Source: Achromobacter pestifer
GTDB taxonomy: Bacteria > Pseudomonadota > Gammaproteobacteria > Burkholderiales > Burkholderiaceae_B
Length of the DNA stretch: 64,000 nucleotides
NCBI RefSeq assembly: GCF_013267355.1
Contig: NZ_CP053985.1
Location: 5,828,001-5,892,000 of the forward strand
Reading direction: 5' to 3'
A program made the translations under genes and the position numbers. The notes beneath the pieces were generated by a model. It did no database searches and was not told the DNA's origin. It worked only from the letters and a program-made list of their open reading frames with translations. Positions 26,059-34,440 of this stretch are shown here, piece after piece (within the stretch, counting starts at the first letter, position 1; every line of letters starts with the position of its first letter).

Positions 26059-27069
26059 ATGAACTACCGCCGCCTCGGCCGCAGCAATCTCCGCGTCTCT
26101 CCGCTCTGCCTGGGCACCATGATGTTCGGCGAGCAGACCCCCGACGACGAAGCCGCCCGCATCGTCGCGTCCGCGCGTGACCATGGCCTGAATTTCATCG
26201 ACACCGCCGACGTCTACAACGGCGGCCGCTCCGAAGAAGTGGTCGGCAAGCTGCTGAAAGGCCAGCGCCACGACTGGGTGCTCGCCAGCAAGATCGGCAA
26301 CGCCGTCGGTGAAGGCCCGAACCAGGCGCACTATTCGCGCCAGTGGCTCATGCGCGGCGTGGAGGAAAGCCTCACGCGCCTGGGCACCGACTTCATGGAC
26401 ATCCTCTACCTGCACCGCGACTACCACGAGGAAAACCTCGAAGAAGCCCTGTGGGCGCTGGGCGACCTGATCCGCGCCGGCAAGCTGCGCAGCTTCGGCC
26501 TGTCCAACTTCCGCGGCTGGCGCATCGCCGAGGTCATGCGCCTGTGCGAAAAAATGGGCGTGCCGCAACCCGTGGTCTGCCAGCCTTACTACAACATGCT
26601 CAACCGCGGCCCTGAAGTCGAGATCCTGCCCGCCTGCAAGCACTACGGCCTGGGCGTCGTGCCCTACAGCCCGATCGCGCGCGGCGTGCTCACCGGCAAG
26701 TACCTGCCGGGCCAGGCGCCGGCGGCCGACAGCCGCGCCGGACGCGGCGATCGCCGTATCCTGGCCACCGAGTTCCGTGAAGAATCCCTGGAAATCGCGC
26801 AGAAGCTGGTGGCGCACGCCGCGGCGCGCGGCACGCAGGCGGGGCATTTCGCCACCGCCTGGGTGTTGGCCAATCCCATCATCACCGCCGTCATCGCCGG
26901 CCCGCGCACCTTGGCGCAGATGGAGGACTACTACGCGGCCCTGGCCGTGAAGATCACGGCCGAGGACGAGGCCGTCGTCAATGACTGGGTGACGCCGGGC
27001 CATGCTTCGACCCACGGCTACAACGATCCCAACTACCCGTTCCACGGCCGCCCGGTAGCGGCGGCCTGA
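26059..27069 (+). CDS. aldo/keto reductase
   Basis: 336 residues of the AKR (YajO/IolS-like) type. N-terminus MNYRRLGRSNLRVSPLCLGT; catalytic tetrad region FIDTADVYNGGRSEE (Asp and Tyr, ~45-58), Lys in VLASKIGN (~82) and His in LYLHRDYHEE (~118). NADPH-binding residues lie near the C-terminus (VIAGPRTLAQMEDYY). It reduces an aldehyde or ketone of unknown identity. The ATG at 26059 has AGAGGAAG upstream and matches the family start; an earlier in-frame start adds seven unconserved residues. Confidence 0.92.
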   Translation: MNYRRLGRSNLRVSPLCLGTMMFGEQTPDDEAARIVASARDHGLNFIDTADVYNGGRSEEVVGKLLKGQRHDWVLASKIGNAVGEGPNQAHYSRQWLMRGVEESLTRLGTDFMDILYLHRDYHEENLEEALWALGDLIRAGKLRSFGLSNFRGWRIAEVMRLCEKMGVPQPVVCQPYYNMLNRGPEVEILPACKHYGLGVVPYSPIARGVLTGKYLPGQAPAADSRAGRGDRRILATEFREESLEIAQKLVAHAAARGTQAGHFATAWVLANPIITAVIAGPRTLAQMEDYYAALAVKITAEDEAVVNDWVTPGHASTHGYNDPNYPFHGRPVAAA

Positions 27070-27084
27070 GACATAAGCTCCGGT

Positions 27085-27113
27085 AAAAAGGCGCCGGCCC
27101 TCGCGGCCGGCGC
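27085..27113 (-). terminator. Rho-independent terminator of the MHS transporter operon
   Basis: Stem GCGCCGGCC (27091-27099) with GGCCGGCGC (27105-27113); the AAAAAG before it on the plus strand is a CTTTTT tail for leftward transcripts. It ends the GMC oxidoreductase-transporter operon eight bases past the transporter stop. Confidence 0.8.
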
Positions 27114-27121
27114 GTTCACGT

Positions 27122-28462
27122 TCAGGCCTTGCGCAAGCCCGCCGCGGGTATCCCAGTCGCCGCGGCCGCCTCCAGCTCGGCCGGCTGCGCGCCACGCCCG
27201 ATCAGCATGGCGCAGATCGCCGACACCACCCCCGCGAACAGCACATACAGGCAGATCAGCCAAGGCTGGCCGCCACCCGTCTTCAACAGCGCGGTCGCAA
27301 TGATGGGCGTGATGCCCGAAGCGAAGATGCCCGAGAACTGATAGACGAAGGAAATGCCGGTGTAGCGCACCTTGGCATCGAACAGCTCGCAGAACAGCGC
27401 CGCCTCCGGCCCGTACACCGCGGCGTACAGGATGCCGAACGGAATGATGATGGCCAGCCAGATCAGCATCACGCTGCCCTGGTTGTTGGTCATCAGCCAG
27501 AAACCGGGGAAGGACGCCGCGGCGGTGATGAGCGAGCCCCAGAAGTAGACCCGTGTGCGGCCGATGCGGTCGGACAGGCGGCCGAAGAAGGGGATGAAGA
27601 AGCACATCACCAGGGCCGCGGCCATCACGCCGATCAGCGCCTCGGTGCGCGTGATCTGCACGGTCTGCGTCAGGTACGCGATCGAGAACACGCCGAACAC
27701 GTTGAAGAACACACCGTCGATGTAGCGCGCGCCCATGCCCTTGAGAACATTGCCCGGATAGCGCTTGAGCATATCGAAGAAGGGGATGCGGCTTTCTGCG
27801 TTATTGGCCTTGACCGCCGCGAACTCGGGCGTCTCCTTGATGTTCAGGCGGATGTACATGCCCACCGCCACCATGGCGGCCGACGCCAGGAAGGCGATGC
27901 GCCAGCCCCAGGCCATGAACTGGGCGTCGGTCAGCAGGGTGGACAGCAGCGCCACCGTGCCGGAAGCCAGGCACAGCCCGATAGCCAGCCCGATCTGCGG
28001 CAGCGAGGCGTAGAAGCCTTTCTTGCCCGGCGGCGCGTACTCGTAGGCCATCAGCACCGCGCCGCCCCATTCGCCGCCCAGCCCGATGCCCTGGAACACG
28101 CGCAGCAGCAGCAACAGGATAGGCGCCCAGATGCCGATGCTGTCATAGGTGGGCACCAGGCCGATCAGGAAGGTGGCGATGCCCATGATCATCAAGGTCA
28201 TCACCAGCATGCTTTTTCTGCCGATGCGGTCGCCGAAGTGGCCGAAGATCAGCCCGCCCAGAGGCCGCGTGACAAAGCCCACGGCGAAGGTGGTGTAGGC
28301 CAGCATGGTCGAGACCGTCGGGTCGCCGGTGGGGAAATACAGCTTGTTGAACACGATGCCCGCGACGACGCCGTACAGGAAAAAGTCATACCACTCGATG
28401 GTGGCGCCGATCAGCGACGCCGTGACGACTCTGCGCACCGCGGCTTCATTTTGCTTGGCCAT
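27122..28462 (-). CDS. MFS transporter, metabolite:H+ symporter (MHS) family
   Basis: 446 residues and 12 predicted helices. MHS hallmarks: ASLIGATIEWYDFFLYG at helix 1, the GHFGDRIGRKSML loop 2-3 motif (~residue 82) and GGEWGGAVLMAYEYAPPGKKG (~120-140). The family imports organic acids, betaines or osmolytes with protons. Downstream of the GMC oxidoreductase (86 bases) on the same strand, it probably imports that enzyme's substrate or a precursor. MAKQNEAAVRR is the usual family start. Confidence 0.92.
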   Translation of the reverse strand: MAKQNEAAVRRVVTASLIGATIEWYDFFLYGVVAGIVFNKLYFPTGDPTVSTMLAYTTFAVGFVTRPLGGLIFGHFGDRIGRKSMLVMTLMIMGIATFLIGLVPTYDSIGIWAPILLLLLRVFQGIGLGGEWGGAVLMAYEYAPPGKKGFYASLPQIGLAIGLCLASGTVALLSTLLTDAQFMAWGWRIAFLASAAMVAVGMYIRLNIKETPEFAAVKANNAESRIPFFDMLKRYPGNVLKGMGARYIDGVFFNVFGVFSIAYLTQTVQITRTEALIGVMAAALVMCFFIPFFGRLSDRIGRTRVYFWGSLITAAASFPGFWLMTNNQGSVMLIWLAIIIPFGILYAAVYGPEAALFCELFDAKVRYTGISFVYQFSGIFASGITPIIATALLKTGGGQPWLICLYVLFAGVVSAICAMLIGRGAQPAELEAAAATGIPAAGLRKA

Positions 28463-28548
28463 GTCTAGTCTCCTTTGGTGGGGCGGTGGGGCAATCTGCG
28501 TTGTCCTGCGCCGTGAGGTGCTGCTATCCGGGGTCCGTCTTCTCCGAT

Positions 28549-30186
28549 TCAGGCGGCGACGCGCAGCGCGTGCGGCTGCGCTTGCCTGAGGTCCTGCAAC
28601 ATGAAATCGGCCGCGCGTTCGGCCAGCATCACCACGGGCACATTGGTGTTGCCTGATACCAGCGTGGGCATGATCGAGCAGTCCACCACGCGCAGCCCCG
28701 CCACGCCGTGCACGCGCAGGCGCTCGTCCACTACGGCCATGGGGTCGCTGGACGGTCCCATCTTGGCGGTGCCGGACGGGTGGAAGATCGTGGCGCCGTA
28801 TTCGCGGCAGAAGTGCAGGATCTCGTCGTCCGTGCGCACGTCCGGCCCGGGGCGGAACTCGCGCTTCATCAGGCCGGCCAGCGGTTCGGTGGCGGCAAGC
28901 CGGCGCGCGTACTTCACCGCGGCCACGGCCATCTGGCGGTCCAGTTCGGTGGACAGGTAATTGGGCTGCATGGACGGCGCCTCGAAGGGATCCGCGCTGC
29001 GCAGTTGGACCCGGCCGCGCGAGGTCGGCCGCAGCTGGCACACCGAATAAGTGCAGCCTGAGAACGGATGCACCTTGCCGCCCGCCATGTCGGCGGACAG
29101 CGTGGCGAAATGGAACTGGGTGTCGGGCGTGCGGCTGGCGGGATCGACCCGGCAGAACACGCCGCCCTGGTTGATGCCCACCGCCAGCGGGCCGCCGCGG
29201 AACAGCAGCCATTCCAGTCCCATGCGGGCGCGGCCCGTCAGGCTGCGCAGTTGGTCGTTGGTGGTGATGGGGCGCGTGGTCTCGTAGATCAGCCGGATCT
29301 GCAGATGATCCTGCAGGTTCTCACCCACGCCGGGCAGGTCGCGCACCACGCCGATGCCGAACTGGCGCAGCAGGGCGGCCGGCCCGACGCCGGACAATTG
29401 CAGCAGCTGAGGCGATTGCAGGGCGCCCGCGCACAGCACGACTTCACGGCGCGCGCGCACGGTGTGCACCTGGCCGTCGCGCCGGTAGCGCACGCCGCAG
29501 GCGCGGCGGCCCTCGAACAGCACGGCCATGGCGTGCGCGTCGGTCTCCACGCGCAGATTGCTGCGGCCCTGGGCGGGGCGCAGGTAGGCGACCGCGGTGG
29601 AGCAGCGGCGGCCGTTGCGCGTGGTGAGCTGGTAGTAGCCCACGCCCTCCTGGTCGCCGGTGTTGAAGTCCTGCAGATGCGGCAGTCCCAGGGTTTTTGC
29701 CGCGCCGATCAGCGCTTCCACCAGCGGGTGCGGCGTCTTGATCGAGGTGGCGTTGAGCATGCCTTCGGTGCCGCGCGTGGGGCCGGGGCCGAGGTCATTG
29801 TTTTCAAGCTTGCGGAAGTAGGGCAGGCATTCGTCCCAGCTCCAGCCGGGATTGCCGGCGGCGGCCCAGGCATCGTAGTCGCGCTGCTGGCCGCGGATAT
29901 AGATCAACCCGTTGATGGAGCTGGAACCGCCCAGCGTGCGGCCGCGCGGCCAGTAGATGCGCCGGCCCAGCATGCCGGGGTCGGGGTCGGTGTAATAGCC
30001 CCAGTTCACGACCTTGTGGAACATCGTCTTGCCGTAGCCGATGGGGATGTGTATCCACGGGTTGCTGTCCTTGGGGCCGGCTTCCAGCAGGCAGACGCTA
30101 TGCGTGCCGCTGGCGCTCAGCCGGTTGGCCATCACGCATCCGGCCGAGCCGGCGCCAACCACGATGTAATCCACGGTATCGGACAT
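28549..30186 (-). CDS. GMC family FAD-dependent oxidoreductase (choline dehydrogenase-like)
   Basis: 545 residues. An FAD-binding GAGSAGCVMANRL motif begins at ~11; the GMC signature 1 GRTLGGSSSINGLIYIRG is near 85 and signature 2 GALQSPQLLQLSG near 255. The active-site His is in FHPSGTAKMGP (~465). Such enzymes oxidise primary alcohols, often choline or other alcohols feeding a respiratory chain. The gene is followed by an MHS transporter and divergent from an IclR regulator, a self-contained catabolic cassette. The substrate is unknown; it need not be choline. Confidence 0.92.
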   Translation of the reverse strand: MSDTVDYIVVGAGSAGCVMANRLSASGTHSVCLLEAGPKDSNPWIHIPIGYGKTMFHKVVNWGYYTDPDPGMLGRRIYWPRGRTLGGSSSINGLIYIRGQQRDYDAWAAAGNPGWSWDECLPYFRKLENNDLGPGPTRGTEGMLNATSIKTPHPLVEALIGAAKTLGLPHLQDFNTGDQEGVGYYQLTTRNGRRCSTAVAYLRPAQGRSNLRVETDAHAMAVLFEGRRACGVRYRRDGQVHTVRARREVVLCAGALQSPQLLQLSGVGPAALLRQFGIGVVRDLPGVGENLQDHLQIRLIYETTRPITTNDQLRSLTGRARMGLEWLLFRGGPLAVGINQGGVFCRVDPASRTPDTQFHFATLSADMAGGKVHPFSGCTYSVCQLRPTSRGRVQLRSADPFEAPSMQPNYLSTELDRQMAVAAVKYARRLAATEPLAGLMKREFRPGPDVRTDDEILHFCREYGATIFHPSGTAKMGPSSDPMAVVDERLRVHGVAGLRVVDCSIMPTLVSGNTNVPVVMLAERAADFMLQDLRQAQPHALRVAA

Positions 30187-30366
30187 GTCCGCAAGCTCTC
30201 CCTGCAGCAGGGCGCCGCGCCTGGCCTACGGCGCGTTTACCCTGCTTGTCGTTGTGGGGCGCACTTATATACTGGATCGACGCCGGCGCATGGGCGCTAC
30301 GGCATTTGAGGCGATTCTAGGAAGCACGCGCACAGAACAAAGCACAACAGGCGCAGGGGCGGAAAA

Positions 30367-31212
30367 GTGGAACAGAATATGCAGATTCAGTTTCAAAATC
30401 GCGGTGCAGCATCGGCGCAGCAGGCCGAAGACGCCGCGACCCAACAGGAAGCCGCGCGTTCGCTGCGCGCGCTGGTGGTGCTGGACCACCTGGCGCGGGC
30501 CCAGCATCCGCCCACGCTGGCGCAACTGGCGCAGCGGCTGGACATGCCCAAGACTACCTTGATGCGACTGCTGGCGGCCATGCAGCGCGCCGGCTTCGTC
30601 GCTGCCACGCCCACCGAGAACGGGTTCGTGCCGGGGCCGCAGGCAGCGACCCTGGCCCTGGCCACCTTGCGCGCCTCGGCCTTCACGCGCGCCTGCCGCG
30701 CCGTGCTGGCCCAACTGGTCGGCACGCTGGGCGAAACCTGCAACCTGACCGCGCCTGACGGTGACCGCGTGATCTATATGGAACGGGTGGAAACGGCGGA
30801 GCCGCTGCGCCTGTTCTTTGCGGTGGGCAGCCACGTGCCCATGCATTGCACCGCCAGCGGCAAGCTGTTCCTCGCGTCCATGAACCGTCTGGAGCGCGGA
30901 CGGGTGCTGGCGCGCCTGCCGCTCACGCGCAACACGCCGCGCACGCTGACGGACCCGGCCAGGCTGGAAGAAGAATTAGAACGGCTGGCGGCGCGCGGCA
31001 TCGGCATCGACAATGAGGAATTCGTGCGCGGCATGAGCGCCGTGGCCGTGCCGGTGCGCGACGCGGACGACCGCGTGGTGGCGGCGGTGGCCTGCCATGC
31101 GCCGACGGCGCGCGTCATGCTCGACGATTTGCTGCGTGCCGTGCCGGTGCTGGAACGCGCTGCGCGGGCCATGCACGACGTGCTGGCGCAGCACCGAACC
31201 GGCGCGACATAA
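30367..31212 (+). CDS. IclR family transcriptional regulator
   Basis: 281 residues. N-terminal ~30 residues are Gln/Ala-rich, then the winged HTH (LRALVVLDHLARAQHPPTLAQLAQRLDMPKTTLMRLL, recognised by DMPKTTLMRLL at ~55-65) and the IclR effector domain (~110-275) with ALDNEEF-like GIGIDNEEFVRGMSAVAVPV. It is divergent from the GMC-transporter operon (180 bases), its likely target. Translation may instead begin at the second ATG, four codons in. Confidence 0.9.
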   Translation: MEQNMQIQFQNRGAASAQQAEDAATQQEAARSLRALVVLDHLARAQHPPTLAQLAQRLDMPKTTLMRLLAAMQRAGFVAATPTENGFVPGPQAATLALATLRASAFTRACRAVLAQLVGTLGETCNLTAPDGDRVIYMERVETAEPLRLFFAVGSHVPMHCTASGKLFLASMNRLERGRVLARLPLTRNTPRTLTDPARLEEELERLAARGIGIDNEEFVRGMSAVAVPVRDADDRVVAAVACHAPTARVMLDDLLRAVPVLERAARAMHDVLAQHRTGAT

Positions 31213-31231
31213 CGGCCCGGCCTGCGGGTTT

Positions 31232-31945
31232 TCAATCGCGCGTGAACAGGTCCGGCGGCAGGCGGGCCACGGCGTCGTAGGTCAGGCGGATGTGGGCGGC
31301 CAGCAGTGCACAGGCGCGGTCCGCGTCGCGGGCCAGCGTGGCGTCCAGGATGCCTTTGTGTTCGTCGTCCAGGTCGCGCGCGATGGGCTTGCGCGTGACG
31401 GTGAGGCGGCGGTAGCGCTCGGCCTGCTGGTACAGGATGCCCAGGAAGTGATGCAGCCAGCGCGAGGGACAGGCGCGGATCAGTTCGCGGTGGAACTCGC
31501 GGTTGCGCTGCTCCCACTCTTCAAAGCGGGTGTCGGGGTCGGCGGCCAGGCGCTGCTCGGCTTTGCTCAGGCGGTGAAAGGCGGCGAGCACCGCGCTTTC
31601 CCAGTCGTCGTCGCCTAGCGCAATGGACTGGCGCAACGCCTGGGTTTCGAGCAGCACGCGGTTCTCGGTGATGTCGCGGAAATCTTCCAGCGAGATCGGC
31701 GTGACGTGGAAGCCGCGCTGACCTTGCGCGATGACCAGCGCATCGGACACCAGCAGCGCCAGCGCTTCGCGCAGCGTACCCGCGCCCACGCCGTAATCGT
31801 CCTTCAGATGCTCGACCCGCAGCCGCGAGCCCGGCGGGTGCACGCCCTGGATGATGTCGCGGCGCAGGTTGACGTAGGCCGAGCCAACCAGGGTGTTGGC
31901 CGAGGCGGAATGGGCAAGCGGGGGGAGGGTGGCGCCGTCTGACAT
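31232..31945 (-). CDS. GntR family (FCD) transcriptional regulator
   Basis: 237 residues. Winged HTH with VNLRRDIIQGVHPPGSRLRVEHLK and YGVGAGTLREALALLVS (~25-75), then an FCD domain with NREFHRELIRACPSRWL (~150). It is divergent from a Bug receptor gene and an M20D amidohydrolase, which it probably controls. A perfect palindrome lies nine bases upstream of its start. It ends 20 bases before the convergent IclR gene's stop. Confidence 0.92.
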   Translation of the reverse strand: MSDGATLPPLAHSASANTLVGSAYVNLRRDIIQGVHPPGSRLRVEHLKDDYGVGAGTLREALALLVSDALVIAQGQRGFHVTPISLEDFRDITENRVLLETQALRQSIALGDDDWESAVLAAFHRLSKAEQRLAADPDTRFEEWEQRNREFHRELIRACPSRWLHHFLGILYQQAERYRRLTVTRKPIARDLDDEHKGILDATLARDADRACALLAAHIRLTYDAVARLPPDLFTRD

Positions 31946-31953
31946 GAGGCTAC

Positions 31954-31970
31954 TTTATCACTGTGATAAA
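31954..31970. promoter_or_regulatory. palindromic GntR operator
   Basis: TTTATCAC-T-GTGATAAA, a perfect 17 bp palindrome with a single central base, in the divergent promoter region just ahead of the GntR start. This is the form expected of a dimeric FCD-type GntR site and suggests autoregulation and control of the Bug/M20D genes. Confidence 0.7.
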
Positions 31971-32082
31971 AAAATCTCGATAAAAATTATTGACGCCGAG
32001 ATTTATGCTGCTTATCGTAGAAAAAAGGCGTCGCGATCACGACCGGCACTCAGCCGGCGGCAGACGCGCCAGGAGACTAGCA

Positions 32083-33141
32083 GTGACACGGCTACACGAC
32101 GTCCGGCATGCCCGGCTGCGCACCCGCAATCTGTCCGAAACGCCCGCCGGCCGGCCTTTGCTGCGATTGGTGGTGCGACATATTGCGGCCTGCGCCGCCG
32201 CCTTGGCCGCGTTGGCCGCCAGCCCCGTGGCCAGCGCCGACAACTGGCCGTCGCGGCCCGTGACCATCCTGGTCAACGGCGGCCCCGGCAGCCTGCCGGA
32301 CCTGTTTGCCCGGCCTCTGGCCGAACGCCTGCACCACGCCCTGGGCCAGCCCGTGGTGGTTGAAAACAAGCCGGGCGCAGGCGGCATGCTGGCGATGCAG
32401 CAGCTGAAATCCGCGCCGGCCGACGGCCACACGCTGGCCCTGGTCACCAACGCCCACCTGGTGTGGAACCCCTACATTTTTCCGGCCCTGACCTACGATC
32501 CGGCGCGCGACCTGCAGCCCGTCAGTCCGCTGGCGGTCATCCCCATGGCGCTGACGGTCAACGACAAGCTCCAGGCCAAGTCCCTGGACCAGTTGCTGGC
32601 GCTGGCGCGCCAGAAGCCCGGCCGGCTGAACTACGCGTCCTCGGGCAACGGCAGCCCGCCTCACGTGCTGTTCGAGATGCTGCGCGAACAGGCCGGCGTC
32701 GACATCATGCACGTCCCGTTCAAGACCGGCACCGGCGCGCTGAATTCGGTGCTGGCGGGCGACACGGAAATCTACTTCGCCGGCACCGCCCTGGTGGAAC
32801 CCATGGTCAAGGAAGGACGCCTGCGCGTGCTGGCCATGAGCGAAACCGTGCCCGACGCGGCCTTCGGCAAGGCGCCGACGCTGGCCGCCAGCCATTTCAC
32901 GGGCTTCGAGGGCGCGGTGTGGCTGGGCGTGGCCGCGCGCGCCGGCACGCCGGACGCCATCGTGCAACGGCTCAACGAAGAAATCGGCCGCGCGCAGCAG
33001 GACGGCGCGCTCAAGCAGATGTACGCCAGCCACGGCTCCTTGCCGTACCATCTGGCGGCGGCGGCCTTCGCCCAGCGCGTCGCAGCCGAGCGGGACACTT
33101 CCGGTCCCGTGCTGCGCAAGCTGGGCATCAAGCCCGATTGA
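32083..33141 (+). CDS. Bug family tripartite tricarboxylate transporter receptor
   Basis: 352 residues from a GTG start that follows AGGAG by seven bases; the open frame extends further upstream but lacks a ribosome site. An unusual ~30-residue basic leader precedes the hydrophobic core HIAACAAALAALAASPVASA. The mature receptor has RPVTILVNGGPGSLPDLFARP, VVENKPGAGGML and VPFKTGTGALN. No TctAB partner is present. It is 57 bases upstream of an M20D amidohydrolase, so it may bind the N-acyl or carboxylate compound that enzyme uses. Confidence 0.87.
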   Translation: MTRLHDVRHARLRTRNLSETPAGRPLLRLVVRHIAACAAALAALAASPVASADNWPSRPVTILVNGGPGSLPDLFARPLAERLHHALGQPVVVENKPGAGGMLAMQQLKSAPADGHTLALVTNAHLVWNPYIFPALTYDPARDLQPVSPLAVIPMALTVNDKLQAKSLDQLLALARQKPGRLNYASSGNGSPPHVLFEMLREQAGVDIMHVPFKTGTGALNSVLAGDTEIYFAGTALVEPMVKEGRLRVLAMSETVPDAAFGKAPTLAASHFTGFEGAVWLGVAARAGTPDAIVQRLNEEIGRAQQDGALKQMYASHGSLPYHLAAAAFAQRVAAERDTSGPVLRKLGIKPD

Positions 33142-33168
33142 ACTCCCTTCTTCCAACCCTAGTATCCC

Positions 33169-33188
33169 GGGCTCCGCTTGCGGAGCCC
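33169..33188 (+). other. stem-loop between Bug and M20D genes
   Basis: GGGCTCCGC-TT-GCGGAGCCC, a perfect 9 bp stem with a two-base loop, between the two genes and ten bases before the M20D start. No T-run follows. It may stabilise the receptor mRNA, act as a weak terminator or limit translation of the enzyme. Confidence 0.6.
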
Positions 33189-33198
33189 GCAGCAGCTT

Positions 33199-34389
33199 AT
33201 GAACCTGATCGAAGAGATTGTTGAAAACTCCCCGTCCATCCGCGACATCCGCAGGGACATCCATGCGCATCCGGAACTGGCGTTCGAAGAGAACCGCACC
33301 TCCGACCTGGTGGCCCAGTTGCTGGAAAGCTGGGGCATCCCGGTGCATCGCGGCTTCGGCAAGACCGGCCTGGTGGGCGTGATCCGCAACGGCGACTCCG
33401 GGCGCACGCTGGGCCTGCGCGCCGACATGGACGCGCTGCCCATGCACGAGGTCAACCAGTTCAGCCACGCCAGCAAGCATCCCGGCGTCATGCACGCCTG
33501 CGGCCACGACGGTCATACCGCCATGCTGCTGGGCGCGGCCCAGCACCTGGCGCACCATCGCAACTTCGACGGCACCGTCTACCTGATCTTCCAGCCCGCC
33601 GAAGAGCGCGGCGGCGGCGCGCGCGAAATGATGCGCGATGGCCTGTTCGAGAAATTCCCCATGGAGGCGGTGTTCGGCATGCACAACATGCCCGGCATCC
33701 CGGTCGGCTGCTTCGCCTCGTCGGCGGGGCCGGTGCTGGCGTCCAACAGCGAGTTCCACGTGACCATCCGCGGCAAGGGCGGCCACGCGGCCATGCCGCA
33801 TCTGGCCATTGATCCCATTCCTGCGGCGGCCCAGATGATCGAGGCCTTCCAGACCATCATCAGCCGCAACAAGAAACCGCTGGAGACGGCCGTCATCTCG
33901 GTGACGACGGTACAGGCGGGCGGGGTGGTCAACGTCATCCCCGACACCTGCGAACTGCGCGGCACGGTGCGCGCCTATACCCGCGAAACCCTGGACCTGA
34001 TCGAGCGCCGCATGGGCGAGGTCGCGCAGCACGTGGCCGGCATGTTCGGCGCCCAGTGCGACTTCGTCTTTACGCGGCATTACCCCTCGACCATCAACCA
34101 CGAAGCCGAGACCGCCTTCATGCGCACTGCGCTGACCGAGGTGGTGGGCCAAGAGCGCGTGCTGGCGCAGGCGCCCATCATGGCGGCCGAGGACTTTTCC
34201 TTCATGCTGGAAGAGGTGCCCGGCAGCTATTGCTTCATCGGCAACGGCGAAGGCGATCACCGCGAGCCCGGCCATGGCGAAGGTCCGTGCCTGGTCCACA
34301 ACACCAGCTACGACTTCAACGACGCGCTGCTGCCCATCGGCGCCAGCGCCTTCGTGAAGCTGGCTGAGAACTGGATGCCGCGCAAGTAG
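33199..34389 (+). CDS. M20D amidohydrolase (hippurate/N-acyl-amino-acid type)
   Basis: 396 residues. IRRDIHAHPELAFEE at the N-terminus, ADMDALPMHE (~78), metal-binding HACGHDGHTAMLLGAA (~100) and EERGGGAREMM (~138), with MAAEDFSFMLEEVPG near the C-terminus. This pattern is diagnostic for M20D enzymes that hydrolyse N-acyl-amino acids, hippurate or indole-acetyl-amino acids. The ATG was chosen over an upstream TTG inside the hairpin. It shares a transcription unit with a Bug receptor under a GntR regulator. Confidence 0.92.
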   Translation: MNLIEEIVENSPSIRDIRRDIHAHPELAFEENRTSDLVAQLLESWGIPVHRGFGKTGLVGVIRNGDSGRTLGLRADMDALPMHEVNQFSHASKHPGVMHACGHDGHTAMLLGAAQHLAHHRNFDGTVYLIFQPAEERGGGAREMMRDGLFEKFPMEAVFGMHNMPGIPVGCFASSAGPVLASNSEFHVTIRGKGGHAAMPHLAIDPIPAAAQMIEAFQTIISRNKKPLETAVISVTTVQAGGVVNVIPDTCELRGTVRAYTRETLDLIERRMGEVAQHVAGMFGAQCDFVFTRHYPSTINHEAETAFMRTALTEVVGQERVLAQAPIMAAEDFSFMLEEVPGSYCFIGNGEGDHREPGHGEGPCLVHNTSYDFNDALLPIGASAFVKLAENWMPRK

Positions 34390-34390
34390 C

Positions 34391-34424
34391 GGCGCGACAG
34401 CCCCGGTGGCGGTCGCGCCGGGGC
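34391..34424. terminator. overlapping hairpins between convergent genes
   Basis: GGCGCGAC (34391-34398)/GTCGCGCC (34412-34419) and GCCCCGG (34400-34406)/CCGGGGC (34418-34424) overlap in the gap between the convergent M20D and DHA2 genes. They exclude each other. No T-run follows, so a terminator role is tentative. Confidence 0.35.
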
Positions 34425-34440
34425 CACGCGGCCATCAGCC

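Noticed and set aside
32092-34299. 735-codon leftward frame
   Set aside because: Antisense of the Bug and M20D genes, which have clear motifs; no protein family character.
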